A DNA stretch of 64,000 bases, taken from NCBI GenBank assembly GCA_946480815.1, contig CAMLLB010000018.1:6020-70019 (forward strand), in the 5' to 3' direction. This document shows positions 43,101 to 51,731 of this stretch, in pieces; the first letter of the stretch is position 1; each line of letters starts with the position of its first letter. Position numbers and translations under genes: made by a program. The stretch comes from an uncultured Flavobacteriales bacterium. GTDB taxonomy: Bacteria > Bacteroidota > Bacteroidia > Flavobacteriales > Crocinitomicaceae. The notes beneath the pieces are model-generated. The model was not told the origin of the DNA, ran no database searches, and was given only the letters and a program-made list of their open reading frames with translations.

Positions 43101-43195
43101 GGTTGTTTAGTATCCAAGCACAAAGTATTATCTGCCACGGTAGCCCCCTTTGTTAGCTGATTACTAAGGAACGTAAACAATTAAAACAAAAAAGT

Positions 43196-43960
43196 ATGTC
43201 TAAAGTAAATTTTGATAGTTTATTAGAAGCAGGTGTTCACTTCGGACACTTAAAAAGAAAATGGAACCCGGCAATGGCGCCGTATATCTTTGACGAGAAA
43301 AAAGGTATCCACATTATTGACCTTAATAAGACAATTGCACATCTTGATCAAGCTTGTGCGGCAATGAAACAAATTGCTAAGTCGGGTAAAAAAGTACTTT
43401 TCGTAGCTACTAAAAAACAAGCAAAAGAAATTATCACAGATCGTATTTCTGCGATCAACATGCCTTTCGTAACTGAGCGTTGGTCTGGTGGTATGTTAAC
43501 AAATTTCCAAACAACACGTAAGTCAATCCGTAAAATGGTGTCTATCGACAAAATGAAAACGGATGGTACTTGGGAGACATTGAACAAACGTGAGCGTTTA
43601 TTCAAAACTCGTCAACGTGACAAACTGGAAAAAACATTCGGTTCAATTGCTGACATGACTCGTCAACCGGCAGCGATCTTCATCGTTGATATCTTGAAAG
43701 AGCATATCGCATTGGCTGAAGCAAAACGTTTGGGTATCCCTACATTTGCAATGGTAGATACGAATTCTGACCCTCGTTTGGTAGATTTCCCTATCCCTGC
43801 GAATGACGATGCTACAAAATCAATCGCAATTATCCTGGATGCAATTTGCGGATCTATCAAAGAAGGTTTGGAAGATCGTAAAGCAACTGCAACAAAAGAT
43901 AAGGACGAAGCACCTGCAACTGAAGAAGCAGCTGCTAAAGTAGAAGAGACAAAAGAATAA
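43196..43960 (+). CDS. rpsB: 30S ribosomal protein S2
   Basis: 254 residues with the family motifs EAGVHFGHLKRKWNPAMAPYI (core GVHFGHLKRKWNP), VLFVATKKQAKEI, RWSGGMLTNFQT and IPANDDATKSI. The C terminus has an acidic Ala/Glu-rich tail (about 225-254). It precedes tsf in the universal order. Confidence 0.97.
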   Translation: MSKVNFDSLLEAGVHFGHLKRKWNPAMAPYIFDEKKGIHIIDLNKTIAHLDQACAAMKQIAKSGKKVLFVATKKQAKEIITDRISAINMPFVTERWSGGMLTNFQTTRKSIRKMVSIDKMKTDGTWETLNKRERLFKTRQRDKLEKTFGSIADMTRQPAAIFIVDILKEHIALAEAKRLGIPTFAMVDTNSDPRLVDFPIPANDDATKSIAIILDAICGSIKEGLEDRKATATKDKDEAPATEEAAAKVEETKE

Positions 43961-43993
43961 TAACAAAGTAGCCCTGGCGTAACAGTCGGGGCA

Positions 43994-44001
43994 TACATTT
44001 G
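43994..44001 (+). promoter_or_regulatory. Bacteroidota -7 box in the rpsB-tsf gap
   Basis: TACATTTG matches TAnnTTTG, 26 bases before the tsf ATG. It may give tsf its own transcript in addition to read-through from rpsB. Confidence 0.45.
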
Positions 44002-44027
44002 TACAAACATTTAAAAGATTTATAGTC

Positions 44028-44858
44028 ATGGCAATTACTGCGTCAGATGTAAACAAATTACGCCAGCAAACAGGTGCTGGTATGATGGACTGTAAAAATG
44101 CATTGGTAGAAGCAAACGGCGATTTCGAAGCTGCTGTAGATATCTTGCGTAAAAAAGGTCAAAAAGTTGCTGCGAAAAGAGGAGAGAACGAAGCTTCTGA
44201 AGGTTTGGTTTTCGCTCAAACAAGCGCAGATAACAAAGTAGGTGTATTGTTAACGTTGAACTGTGAAACAGACTTCGTTGCTAAAAATGATACTTACCGT
44301 AACTTCGTTCAATCTTTGGTTGATATCGCAATGAAAAACTTGCCTGCAACTTCTGAAGAATTGAAAAGTTTGAAGTACGACGATAAATTAACTGTTGAGG
44401 AGAAAATTACTGAGCAGGTTGGTGTTATCGGTGAAAAATTGGATTTGTCAGGATATGCTGTTGTTAAAGGTGACACTGTTGTTGCTTACAACCACCCTGG
44501 AAACCAATTGGCTACTTTGGTTGCTTTGAACAAAGGAGGTGAAACAGTTGCTGAGGCTGGTCGCCAGGTTGCAATGCAGGTTGCTGCAATGAACCCAATC
44601 GCTTTGAACAAAGACGGAGTTGATGCACGTACAATCGAGCGTGAGATCGAAGTTGGTAAAGAGTTGGCAATCCAGGAAGGAAAACCGGCTGATATGGCTG
44701 AGAAAATCGCTCAGGGACGTTTGACTAAGTTCTTCAAAGAAAACACTTTGTTGAGCCAGGAGTTTATCCGTGACAACAAAGTGACTGTTGAGCAGTTCCT
44801 TGATTCTACTGAAAACGGATTGACTGTTACTGAATTCAAACGTTTCTCTTTGAGCTAA
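44028..44858 (+). CDS. tsf: elongation factor Ts
   Basis: Nucleotide exchange factor for EF-Tu, 276 residues. The N-terminal UBA-like part (ITASDVNKLRQQTGAGMMDCK) and the core CETDFVAKNDTYRNF that inserts into EF-Tu are intact, as is the C-terminal module (RLTKFFKENTLLSQEFI). It ends in a strong terminator. Confidence 0.97.
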   Translation: MAITASDVNKLRQQTGAGMMDCKNALVEANGDFEAAVDILRKKGQKVAAKRGENEASEGLVFAQTSADNKVGVLLTLNCETDFVAKNDTYRNFVQSLVDIAMKNLPATSEELKSLKYDDKLTVEEKITEQVGVIGEKLDLSGYAVVKGDTVVAYNHPGNQLATLVALNKGGETVAEAGRQVAMQVAAMNPIALNKDGVDARTIEREIEVGKELAIQEGKPADMAEKIAQGRLTKFFKENTLLSQEFIRDNKVTVEQFLDSTENGLTVTEFKRFSLS

Positions 44859-44884
44859 TCCTCATCGGAAATTGAAAATATGGG

Positions 44885-44919
44885 AATCCCGTCTTGGCTC
44901 TGCCAGGACGGGATTTTTG
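44885..44919 (+). terminator. rho-independent terminator after tsf
   Basis: AATCCCGTC (44885-44893) pairs with GACGGGATT (44907-44915), with inner TGGC/GCCA pairs, then T. Confidence 0.9.
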
Positions 44920-44922
44920 TAT

Positions 44923-44962
44923 AAAAAAGTAGGGGTAAGTCACGACTTACCCCTACTTTTTT
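44923..44962. repeat. REP-like palindrome with GTAG foot, 5' of the RAYT gene
   Basis: Perfect 19-base arms (44923-44941 and 44944-44962) around a two-base centre. Inside the A/T ends the core runs from GTAG (44929) to CTAC (44956), 28 bases. GTAG at the foot is the mark of REP elements mobilised by RAYT enzymes. It could also act as a second terminator. Confidence 0.75.
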
Positions 44963-44989
44963 CGTATCTTAAGATAATAACCTGATAAG

Positions 44990-45448
44990 ATGCGAATAAG
45001 AAAACAGAACCGTTTGAATTCATTCGACTATTCAAAAGACGGAAGCTATTTCGTAACCTTTTGTATTAAAGGCAAAGAGTGTTATTTTGGAAAGATTGAA
45101 AACGAACAATTGTTTCATTCCAATTTTGGGGAAATTGTTGTTGGTACCATCGATTGGTTGAGAAATCAATATTCATATATTCAAATTCATGAATATGTTG
45201 TAATGCCGGATCACGTTCATCTTTTGATTGAAATAAATCGTGGAATTGTAGAGTCAGTCAAAATCAAATCGTTATCTGAATTGATGGGTGCATTAAAAAC
45301 AGTTTCATCGAAAAATATTCGATTGAATGGATGTCCTGATTTTGAATGGCAACGATCGTTTTACGATCAAATTATTAGATCACCTGATCATTTTTATCGG
45401 GTAAAAAATTATATCATCGATAATCCGAAACGATGGCGTAAAAAGTAG
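44990..45448 (+). CDS. REP-associated tyrosine transposase (RAYT, Y1/HUH family)
   Basis: Single-domain Y1 transposase-like protein of 152 residues, the domesticated IS200/IS605 relative that acts on REP palindromes by single-strand nicking. The HUH motif is His75-Val-His77 (MPDHVHLLIE) and the catalytic Tyr125 lies in WQRSFYDQIIR; both are intact. The C terminus (YIIDNPKRWRKK) is the family's usual end. It is flanked by two perfect palindromes with GTAG feet, and the stop codon is itself inside the left arm of the downstream one. No partner tnpB is present. The gene lies between tsf and a convergent DUF2007 gene. Confidence 0.88.
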   Translation: MRIRKQNRLNSFDYSKDGSYFVTFCIKGKECYFGKIENEQLFHSNFGEIVVGTIDWLRNQYSYIQIHEYVVMPDHVHLLIEINRGIVESVKIKSLSELMGALKTVSSKNIRLNGCPDFEWQRSFYDQIIRSPDHFYRVKNYIIDNPKRWRKK

Positions 45449-45476
45449 TGTCAAGTCGCGACTTGACACTACTTTT
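45441..45476. repeat. REP-like palindrome with GTAG foot, 3' of the RAYT gene
   Basis: Perfect 17-base arms (45441-45457 and 45460-45476) around GC. The core from GTAG (45445) to CTAC (45472) is 28 bases, as in the upstream copy, and shares AAGTC-GACTT at the centre, while the middle differs (TGTC instead of GGGT). It contains the RAYT stop codon and reaches the stop of the convergent gene. Confidence 0.75.
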
Positions 45477-45891
45477 ATTTTTTTAAGTCAAATTCATTCC
45501 CACATTCCAAACATTTGTAAACGTCCTTCCGGTAGATCGGGAAAATGAACAATAAAAAAGAAGCAATGGCAGAAAGTACCGCACCGACACTTTTCATGGA
45601 TTTATATCCTGATTCAATTCGGGTAGATTCACATTTCGGACAGCTAATGACTTGTTCGTCATCCGTGGTATAAGGAGTTTCTTCTAATTCCAGCATGACA
45701 TTCTTTGCATGGGCCAAATCTTCTTCATTGATCTTCAGTTTGATTCCACCCACCAGGTTAGAATACAATGGATTCACTGATACAATATTCTCATCAAACA
45801 GAAAACAAGTGATTCCTTCGCTCTCTAATTTGATTTTCAGAATGTGGGCATCGATTGAATTGTCAAATGTTTTGAAAGTGATCAGTCCCAT
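45475..45891 (-). CDS. DUF2007 and zinc-ribbon membrane protein
   Basis: 138 residues. The N-terminal DUF2007 domain (about 1-72; FKTFDNSIDAHILKIKLESEGI, core SIDAHILKIKLESEG) is a ferredoxin-like fold seen in putative signal-transducing proteins. It is followed by a split zinc ribbon, CPKC (about 83-86) and CLEC (about 128-131), with a hydrophobic helix between the two pairs (VGAVLSAIASFLLFIFPIY). Function unknown. The stop lies at the edge of the downstream RAYT palindrome. Confidence 0.8.
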   Translation of the reverse strand: MGLITFKTFDNSIDAHILKIKLESEGITCFLFDENIVSVNPLYSNLVGGIKLKINEEDLAHAKNVMLELEETPYTTDDEQVISCPKCESTRIESGYKSMKSVGAVLSAIASFLLFIFPIYRKDVYKCLECGNEFDLKK

Positions 45892-45972
45892 TAAAATTGG
45901 ATTTATGGTCTAAATTAGTGAATTATTCATCCACAAATCCCTTTTCCTTTTCCGAACTTCAAAGATTCCCAC

Positions 45973-45980
45973 TATATTTG
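45973..45980 (+). promoter_or_regulatory. Bacteroidota -7 box for pyrH-frr
   Basis: TATATTTG matches TAnnTTTG, 20 bases before the pyrH ATG. Confidence 0.6.
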
Positions 45981-46000
45981 AGCAACTTCTTTCAATAATT

Positions 46001-46708
46001 ATGAAATACCGTCGCATTCTGCTCAAATTAAGTGGTGAATCCCTTATGGGAGATAAACAATTTGGAATTGATAATCAACGGCTTAGCGAGTACGCGAAGC
46101 AAATCAAGGAAATTCATGATTTGGGTGTAGAGGTTGCGATTGTGATCGGTGGAGGAAATATTTTCCGTGGTGTTCAGGCTGAAGAAGGTGGAATGGACCG
46201 TACTCATGGGGATTACATGGGAATGCTGGCAACGATGATCAACTCCATGGCGCTTCAGGCGGCATTGGAATCTGCGGGTCTTCAAACAAGACTTCAATCT
46301 GCAATCGAAATGAAGGAAATATCCGAACCTTATGTGAGAAGAAGAGCTGTAAGACATTTGGAGAAAGGCCGTGTGGTTATTTTTGGTGCCGGAACCGGGA
46401 ATCCATATTTCACCACTGATTCAGCAGCTTCATTACGGGCAATTGAGATCAATGCAGATGTTATTTTGAAAGGAACGCGTGTAGATGGTATTTATACCGC
46501 TGATCCGGAGAAAGATCCAACGGCTACCAAATTCGATGTGATTACATTTGAAGATGCATACAGTCGTGGATTGAAGGTGATGGATATGACCGCTTTCACA
46601 CTGTGTATGGAGAATGACTTGCCGATTATTGTTTTTGACATGGATACGCCCGGAAATCTGAAGCGATTGATGGAAGGCCAGCAAGTGGGAACAATTGTAA
46701 GAAATTAA
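46001..46708 (+). CDS. pyrH: uridylate kinase
   Basis: Hexameric bacterial UMP kinase, 235 residues, amino-acid kinase fold. Motifs [41 protein letters not shown] and [17 protein letters not shown] are intact. It makes UDP from UMP. It precedes frr, as in most bacteria. Confidence 0.97.
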   Translation: MKYRRILLKLSGESLMGDKQFGIDNQRLSEYAKQIKEIHDLGVEVAIVIGGGNIFRGVQAEEGGMDRTHGDYMGMLATMINSMALQAALESAGLQTRLQSAIEMKEISEPYVRRRAVRHLEKGRVVIFGAGTGNPYFTTDSAASLRAIEINADVILKGTRVDGIYTADPEKDPTATKFDVITFEDAYSRGLKVMDMTAFTLCMENDLPIIVFDMDTPGNLKRLMEGQQVGTIVRN

Positions 46709-46713
46709 TAGCT

Positions 46714-46727
46714 TCCGCCGCGGCGGA
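46714..46727. repeat. GC-rich 14-bp perfect palindrome between pyrH and frr
   Basis: TCCGCCGCGGCGGA, seven bases after the pyrH stop. A near-identical palindrome, TCTGCCGCGGCAGA, is at 58580-58593, suggesting a dispersed family. Confidence 0.5.
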
Positions 46728-46743
46728 TCAATTTAGATAGATT

Positions 46744-47307
46744 ATGACCGAAGAGTTAGAACTAATTTACGATGATTTGAAGTCATCAAATGCAAAATCA
46801 TTAGATCATTTAGAACACGAATTGACGAAAGTAAGAGCAGGGAAGGCAACTCCATCCATGCTTTCCGGAGTTATGGTGGACTATTACGGTTCTCCGACTC
46901 CCATTCAACAGGTTGGGAACGTGAATTCCATGGATGCACGTACATTGACTGTTCAAGCATTTGAGAAATCCATGTTGAATGAGATTGCTAAAGGAATTAT
47001 GAACGCAAATCTTGGGTTAAATCCTCAAAACAACGGGGAACAACTGATCATTCAAATTCCATTGTTGACAGAAGAGCGCAGACGCGATTTGGTTAAGAAA
47101 GCAAAAGCAGATGGTGAGCATGCCAAAGTTGGAATCCGAAATAACCGAAAAGATGCGTTGGATATGGTCAAAAGCCTGAAAGCGGACGGGCTTTCTGAAG
47201 ACATGACCAAAGATGCTGAAAATGAAATTCAAAATATTACCAATGGGTTCATCAAGAAAGTGGATGACCTGGTAGATTTGAAAGAAAAAGATATAATGAC
47301 GATTTAA
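46744..47307 (+). CDS. frr: ribosome recycling factor
   Basis: Splits post-termination ribosomes with EF-G. It has 187 residues (usual 185). Motifs LEHELTKVRAGKATPSML, DYYGSPTPIQQVGN and RRDLVKKAKADGEHAKVGIRN are present. A lipoprotein gene starts one base after the stop. Confidence 0.97.
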   Translation: MTEELELIYDDLKSSNAKSLDHLEHELTKVRAGKATPSMLSGVMVDYYGSPTPIQQVGNVNSMDARTLTVQAFEKSMLNEIAKGIMNANLGLNPQNNGEQLIIQIPLLTEERRRDLVKKAKADGEHAKVGIRNNRKDALDMVKSLKADGLSEDMTKDAENEIQNITNGFIKKVDDLVDLKEKDIMTI

Positions 47308-47308
47308 G

Positions 47309-47671
47309 ATGCGAACCATTTTATTCATCGCTTCACTTGTTTTTCTTTTTTCCTGCTCAAAACAGCGAATGATTAATCGTTTGGAAGGAAGATGGAACTA
47401 TTCAAAAATGCTGATGAATAATGGCGAATACGTATACCATTCGGAAGTTTATGAATTTACAGGGGGAGACAAGGACAATGATGCCGGTTTCCCCTTTGTT
47501 ATATATGGTCAGGATACTGTTCAGGGAATCTACCGGATAACCAAAAAGAATATCATTAAAGTGACAGAAGATTCCCAGGTTGAAATTGATTGGCTGATCG
47601 AAGACATGGATAATAATTCGCTTGTTTTTCGGGTGGCTGAAGGAGTGGTGTTTTTAGATAAACAGCAGTAA
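47309..47671 (+). CDS. small putative lipoprotein
   Basis: 120 residues with a lipoprotein signal (RTILFIASLVFLFSC, lipobox LFSC). The mature part has the lipocalin-like start LEGRWNYSKMLMNNGEY and alternating strands. No family is recognised beyond this. It follows frr by one base and is probably co-transcribed; the link to translation is likely incidental. Confidence 0.75.
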   Translation: MRTILFIASLVFLFSCSKQRMINRLEGRWNYSKMLMNNGEYVYHSEVYEFTGGDKDNDAGFPFVIYGQDTVQGIYRITKKNIIKVTEDSQVEIDWLIEDMDNNSLVFRVAEGVVFLDKQQ

Positions 47672-47691
47672 ATAGTACGGTTAATTCCTAA

Positions 47692-47719
47692 ATGACGTAA
47701 TAACGCAATATTACGTCAT
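47692..47719. terminator. palindrome between convergent genes, possible bidirectional terminator
   Basis: ATGACGTAATA (47692-47702) pairs with TATTACGTCAT (47709-47719), perfect arms, 6-base loop. T runs are weak on both sides, so the function is uncertain. Confidence 0.5.
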
Positions 47720-47730
47720 GGTTGGGAAAG

Positions 47731-50700
47731 CTAAACTTGAAAAAGATCCGTTTTAGGAACATCCACCAATCCCAATCCACCACTATAATACAAATACCCC
47801 TTGATATTCTTCATCCCGATTTGATTCAACACGGTCATATAACCTTGTACCTGCTTTTCATGCTTCGCACTTTTCTCCCCGGTCTTAAAATCGATCACAA
47901 CTGTTTGGTCATTCGCAACAATCAGTTTATCAGGTCTTAATCGGGTTTTGGAATCGAAGATCAGGGTTCGTTCATTTAAATGTTTCCCGGATTCAAACAG
48001 GTCCACAAGCAAGTTGTTTTCAAAAGCTTCTTCCAGTAATCGAACCAGAACAACTTCAAAATCCTGTTCAATTTCTCCTTTTAAAAGCCCGGTTTTCAAG
48101 GCTGCAAATGCTGTTTCCCTCGAATGGGATTTTTCCATGATGAAGTGGAATTGTTTCCCAATTCGCTGTTCGCTTGTCAGGCTGTCTTCTTCCTGTTCTT
48201 TAGCAGATTGTATACTTACTTCGGGAAACCATAAAAAGTTTCGGATAGATTGCGGACTGTAATCCGTTGTGTTTTTTCTTAAATGATGCTTGATTTCCGG
48301 GACCTGACCAAATTTTAAGTGAAAAATTCCATCTTCGGTAGTTTCAGGAAACAGCTTTGTTAAGATTGTATTGAATTTATCGTAAAAACTGTTTCGGGAA
48401 CCTTTCAGATTGAGGGCGTACAGGCGATCCTGTGGTCTGGTGAAAGCGACATACAATAAATTGATTGCATCCATTTTTTGAGCAGCGTCTTCTTTTTCAG
48501 CCTCCAGTTGAATAGCCGGGATGGAGGCTTCGAATTTGCTCATTTTTGTTTCAATGATGTGATCATTGATCTCCATCAAAAAAGAATCGTTGTTGTTTCC
48601 TTCATTGAAGAAATTAAAGGAAGGAATGATCACCACCGGAAACTCCAATCCTTTTGATTTATGGGCGGTCATAATTTGAATGGCCTGCTCATTCTCTGAA
48701 AGCTGCACACTGAATTTACTTCGGTTCTTTTCGTAATAGTTAATAAACTCCATCAAATCCGGCCCGTTGGACATGTCAAATTGATAAGCCAGGTCCAGCA
48801 ATTGCTGCAAATAGGTGTTTTCGATCGAATCCAATTCCACAAGCGCCAGAAAATCCACCAGTAAAGAATAAATGTTTTGAAAGCTTGCATCTAAAAAATC
48901 AGAACTTAATCGGCTGTTTTCAAAGAAAAGCTGCTCAGAGAAATAAACTTTCGAATCGGCATCAGTCCAAAAACAGGCTCCGTAGGTTTCAAAAGCGTCT
49001 TTCTTTTCCAGGATCTCAAAGTAGAAATAGGCAAATTGCATGGCCCGCTGAAAATCAAATCGATTGACTTTCCATTTGCAGTAACAGATCGTTAATTGTA
49101 CGAATTGATCACTGTTTACCAATAACGAATCGGAAGAAACGATTTGATATCCCCTGGATTTCAAAAAGTTTGCGTATTGATTGCAATCACGTTTTTTCCT
49201 TCCAAGAACACAGATTTCATGAGGTTTATAGCCGTCTGCGATACATTGCTGTACCCATTTCAGTAATTGATTATTGGTAAATTTAGAAGTGTCCAGGTCC
49301 TTTTGCGGGTTCATCAGCAATTCGACATAACCGCCTGATTTTCCTTTAGGATTTTGTTTCAGGTGTTTGTAAAATTCCTGGCCGCTTTCAGGCATGAATT
49401 GCAACAGTTCTTCAAAGAATTGATTGTTGAAATTCACGATTTCCGCTGCCGAACGCCAATTGTCCTCCAAACCCTCAACAGTTCCCATTTTCTGAAAGAA
49501 TTGGGATCGCAATTGGATAGAAGGTTCTTGTTCCGGATTGTAAATTTCAGGTAAAGCAATGAATTGTTCGGCAACTCCGTTCTTAAAACGGTAAATGGAC
49601 TGTTTCGGATCACCGACAATAAAGTTAAAGTAATTTCCGCCCAGGGAATTGTGGATCAAAGGAACAATATTGAGCCATTGCAAGCGTGATGTATCCTGGA
49701 ACTCATCCAAAAAGAAATGATTGAATCGCGATCCCAAACGTTCATAGATAAACGGGGCGTCTTCATTTTGGACCAATTCTGCAACCAGCTTGTTGAACTC
49801 GCTCACACGAATAATGGATTCTTTGTTGCGGATATCGTCCATGCTTAATGCCAGTTCTTTCAGAATGGAAAGTAAATGGAACTGCTGGATCTTAAAATCC
49901 AGTTCAATCCAGGAAGCACTTTTTCCGTTGATAAATTGGAGAAATTCCAGGTAAGCGGGTGAAAAGAGCGTTTCTTTTCCTTCTTCAATTGTTTTCAGGA
50001 TGTTTTTTAAATTGGCATCCGTTCGTTTGCTTTCTTTCAAAAAATGGATCGGTTCCGGATTTAATTTCAGGTTAAAAGCAATTGCATTGAAGGTAGTGCT
50101 TTTTCCTGTGAATGCATTTGCATCTATTCCTGCTTCCAGGAGCAAACGGTTCAGGGAATTCAATCGAATGGTTAACTCTTCCTTTTCAGCCTTGAACTGT
50201 AGTTTCCACAGGTCCAATTGTTCTTTTCTGAAATCGGTTTTGGAAAGTTTCCGGATACTCTGGAAATATCCTTCATTGGTCAGGATTTTGGCTTTCGATA
50301 AAAGGATTTTTTTCAGGTTCCAATCGTTTTCCTCTTCCAGGTTGGATTTGGCAAAATTTAAAGCGAGCTGATACAGTTTGGTTTGGTTCTTTGCATCAAT
50401 ATTGCTCAAAAGTTCGTCAATGGCTTTTTCAAGGATCAGGGTGTCATCCAGGGAAATCTCGAATGTTTCCGGGAGGTCAAGGTCCCGTGCAAAGGAACGG
50501 ATTAAGCGAAGATTGAACTTATCAATGGTCATTACATTGAAATCTTCGTATTGATGGAGGATTTTTCGAAGAACTATACGTGCTCTTGTTCGGATTGCTT
50601 CCGGAGTTGTTCCTACAAAACCGGCAATTTCTTCCAAATATCCGTTGGCTTCTTCTTTTCCGTTTGCAAGCTTGTTCAAATCACTCATAATCCGCGATTT

Positions 50701-50883
50701 CATCTCGATACTTGCCTTGTTGGTAAAGGTCATCGCCATGATCTGACTGATCTCGGCCCTGTCATCTGTTTCAGAGAGTAATAAACGCAGGTAATTGCGC
50801 ACCAGATTGTACGTTTTACCACTTCCTGCAGAAGCGTTTACGATCAAAAAAGGCTTGTTTACATCCGAATTCATACCGGTCAA
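47731..50883 (-). CDS. UvrD-family helicase-nuclease, AddA/RecB type
   Basis: 1050 residues. UvrD-type helicase motifs: Walker A ASAGSGKT (17-24), Walker B region FFLDEFQDTS, GDPKQSIYRFKNG, IMTAHKSKGLEFPVVIIP and VAFTRPQDRLYAL. The C-terminal 170 residues form a PD-(D/E)XK nuclease: RPDKLIV followed by VVIDFKTGEKSAKHEKQVQGY. This is the architecture of AddA/RecB in double-strand-break repair. No AddB gene is adjacent; in Bacteroidota it can be elsewhere. M1 and M4 are both possible starts. Confidence 0.9.
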   Translation of the reverse strand: MTGMNSDVNKPFLIVNASAGSGKTYNLVRNYLRLLLSETDDRAEISQIMAMTFTNKASIEMKSRIMSDLNKLANGKEEANGYLEEIAGFVGTTPEAIRTRARIVLRKILHQYEDFNVMTIDKFNLRLIRSFARDLDLPETFEISLDDTLILEKAIDELLSNIDAKNQTKLYQLALNFAKSNLEEENDWNLKKILLSKAKILTNEGYFQSIRKLSKTDFRKEQLDLWKLQFKAEKEELTIRLNSLNRLLLEAGIDANAFTGKSTTFNAIAFNLKLNPEPIHFLKESKRTDANLKNILKTIEEGKETLFSPAYLEFLQFINGKSASWIELDFKIQQFHLLSILKELALSMDDIRNKESIIRVSEFNKLVAELVQNEDAPFIYERLGSRFNHFFLDEFQDTSRLQWLNIVPLIHNSLGGNYFNFIVGDPKQSIYRFKNGVAEQFIALPEIYNPEQEPSIQLRSQFFQKMGTVEGLEDNWRSAAEIVNFNNQFFEELLQFMPESGQEFYKHLKQNPKGKSGGYVELLMNPQKDLDTSKFTNNQLLKWVQQCIADGYKPHEICVLGRKKRDCNQYANFLKSRGYQIVSSDSLLVNSDQFVQLTICYCKWKVNRFDFQRAMQFAYFYFEILEKKDAFETYGACFWTDADSKVYFSEQLFFENSRLSSDFLDASFQNIYSLLVDFLALVELDSIENTYLQQLLDLAYQFDMSNGPDLMEFINYYEKNRSKFSVQLSENEQAIQIMTAHKSKGLEFPVVIIPSFNFFNEGNNNDSFLMEINDHIIETKMSKFEASIPAIQLEAEKEDAAQKMDAINLLYVAFTRPQDRLYALNLKGSRNSFYDKFNTILTKLFPETTEDGIFHLKFGQVPEIKHHLRKNTTDYSPQSIRNFLWFPEVSIQSAKEQEEDSLTSEQRIGKQFHFIMEKSHSRETAFAALKTGLLKGEIEQDFEVVLVRLLEEAFENNLLVDLFESGKHLNERTLIFDSKTRLRPDKLIVANDQTVVIDFKTGEKSAKHEKQVQGYMTVLNQIGMKNIKGYLYYSGGLGLVDVPKTDLFQV

Positions 50884-50957
50884 TCAATAATCTCCCGAAA
50901 TTACCGAAAATACCCCGGACGCTTCCTGATTTTTTAGGAATTCTCTGATCATTGGCT

Positions 50958-50965
50958 TAAATTTG
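50958..50965 (+). promoter_or_regulatory. Bacteroidota -7 box for the mbnP-mbnH operon
   Basis: TAAATTTG matches TAnnTTTG, 13 bases before ATG 50979, in the divergent gap from the helicase gene. Confidence 0.6.
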
Positions 50966-50978
50966 GGAAAACAACTGA

Positions 50979-51731
50979 ATGAAACATCTTCCGATTCTTG
51001 CGTTGCTTGTATTTGTAGCCTCTTTCTCTTGCAAAAAGAAGAAAGACGATGCAACGGATACACCCTCGGCGCAGCAGAGTAAGTTGTCATTACAACCTAT
51101 GTTCGGAAGTGAAAATATATCCCTGGATTCTGTTTATACCCTGAGTAATGGTTGCAAGATTGAGTTTGTAGAGTTAAAGGCTTATTTCACGGGAATTGAG
51201 TCGGGTGGAACTGTCATGAAAGATGCAGCCCTGTTTAATTTTAGTCAAACGGGAACATTGGTTTTTCAGGCGAATCAGGTAGTTGCCAATCCGGCATCCT
51301 TTCAGTTCGGAATTGGTGTTCCGAGTTCGATCAATCACAATGATCCAAGTACTTTTCCAAATACGAATCCATTAAATATTGCGATCGCAAACGACATGCA
51401 TTGGGATTGGAACCCAGGTTACATCTTTTTCAAAGTGGAAGCAAAAGCAGATACGATTGCAGATGGTATTACGAATTGCGATCATAACCTGGTTTACCAT
51501 GTTGGTACAGATGCTTATTACACTGCGAAAACAATAAGCAATCTTAATTGGTCGGCAGCAAGCTCCACTGTCAATCAGGCATGGCTGAAACTGGATCTGA
51601 AGAATTTCTTCGAGAATAGCACCAGCCCGATCGATGTGAAAACAGAATTCTCCACGCACAGCATGGCTTCTCAAAGTGCATTAACAGAAAAAGCGCGGCA
51701 AAATTTCGCTGCATCCATCAGTGCATTATGA
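50979..51731 (+). CDS. mbnP: MbnP-family copper-binding lipoprotein
   Basis: 250 residues with a lipoprotein signal (LPILALLVFVASFSC, Cys18, then KKKK). The mature protein has the MbnP pattern: YTLSNGCKIEFVELKAYFTGIE, a DMHWDWNPGY block at about 139-148 with His141, Trp142 and Trp144, and VYHVGTDAYY. In studied family members a conserved Trp is oxidised to kynurenine by MbnH and the modified protein binds copper. Which Trp is the target here cannot be told from one sequence. The stop overlaps the mbnH start (ATGA). No methanobactin precursor is seen nearby. Confidence 0.82.
   Translation: MKHLPILALLVFVASFSCKKKKDDATDTPSAQQSKLSLQPMFGSENISLDSVYTLSNGCKIEFVELKAYFTGIESGGTVMKDAALFNFSQTGTLVFQANQVVANPASFQFGIGVPSSINHNDPSTFPNTNPLNIAIANDMHWDWNPGYIFFKVEAKADTIADGITNCDHNLVYHVGTDAYYTAKTISNLNWSAASSTVNQAWLKLDLKNFFENSTSPIDVKTEFSTHSMASQSALTEKARQNFAASISAL

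Noticed and set aside
50884..50978. Methanobactin-like precursor peptide before mbnP
   Set aside because: The 95-base gap has no short ORF with a Cys-containing core after a leader; only the promoter box is seen.
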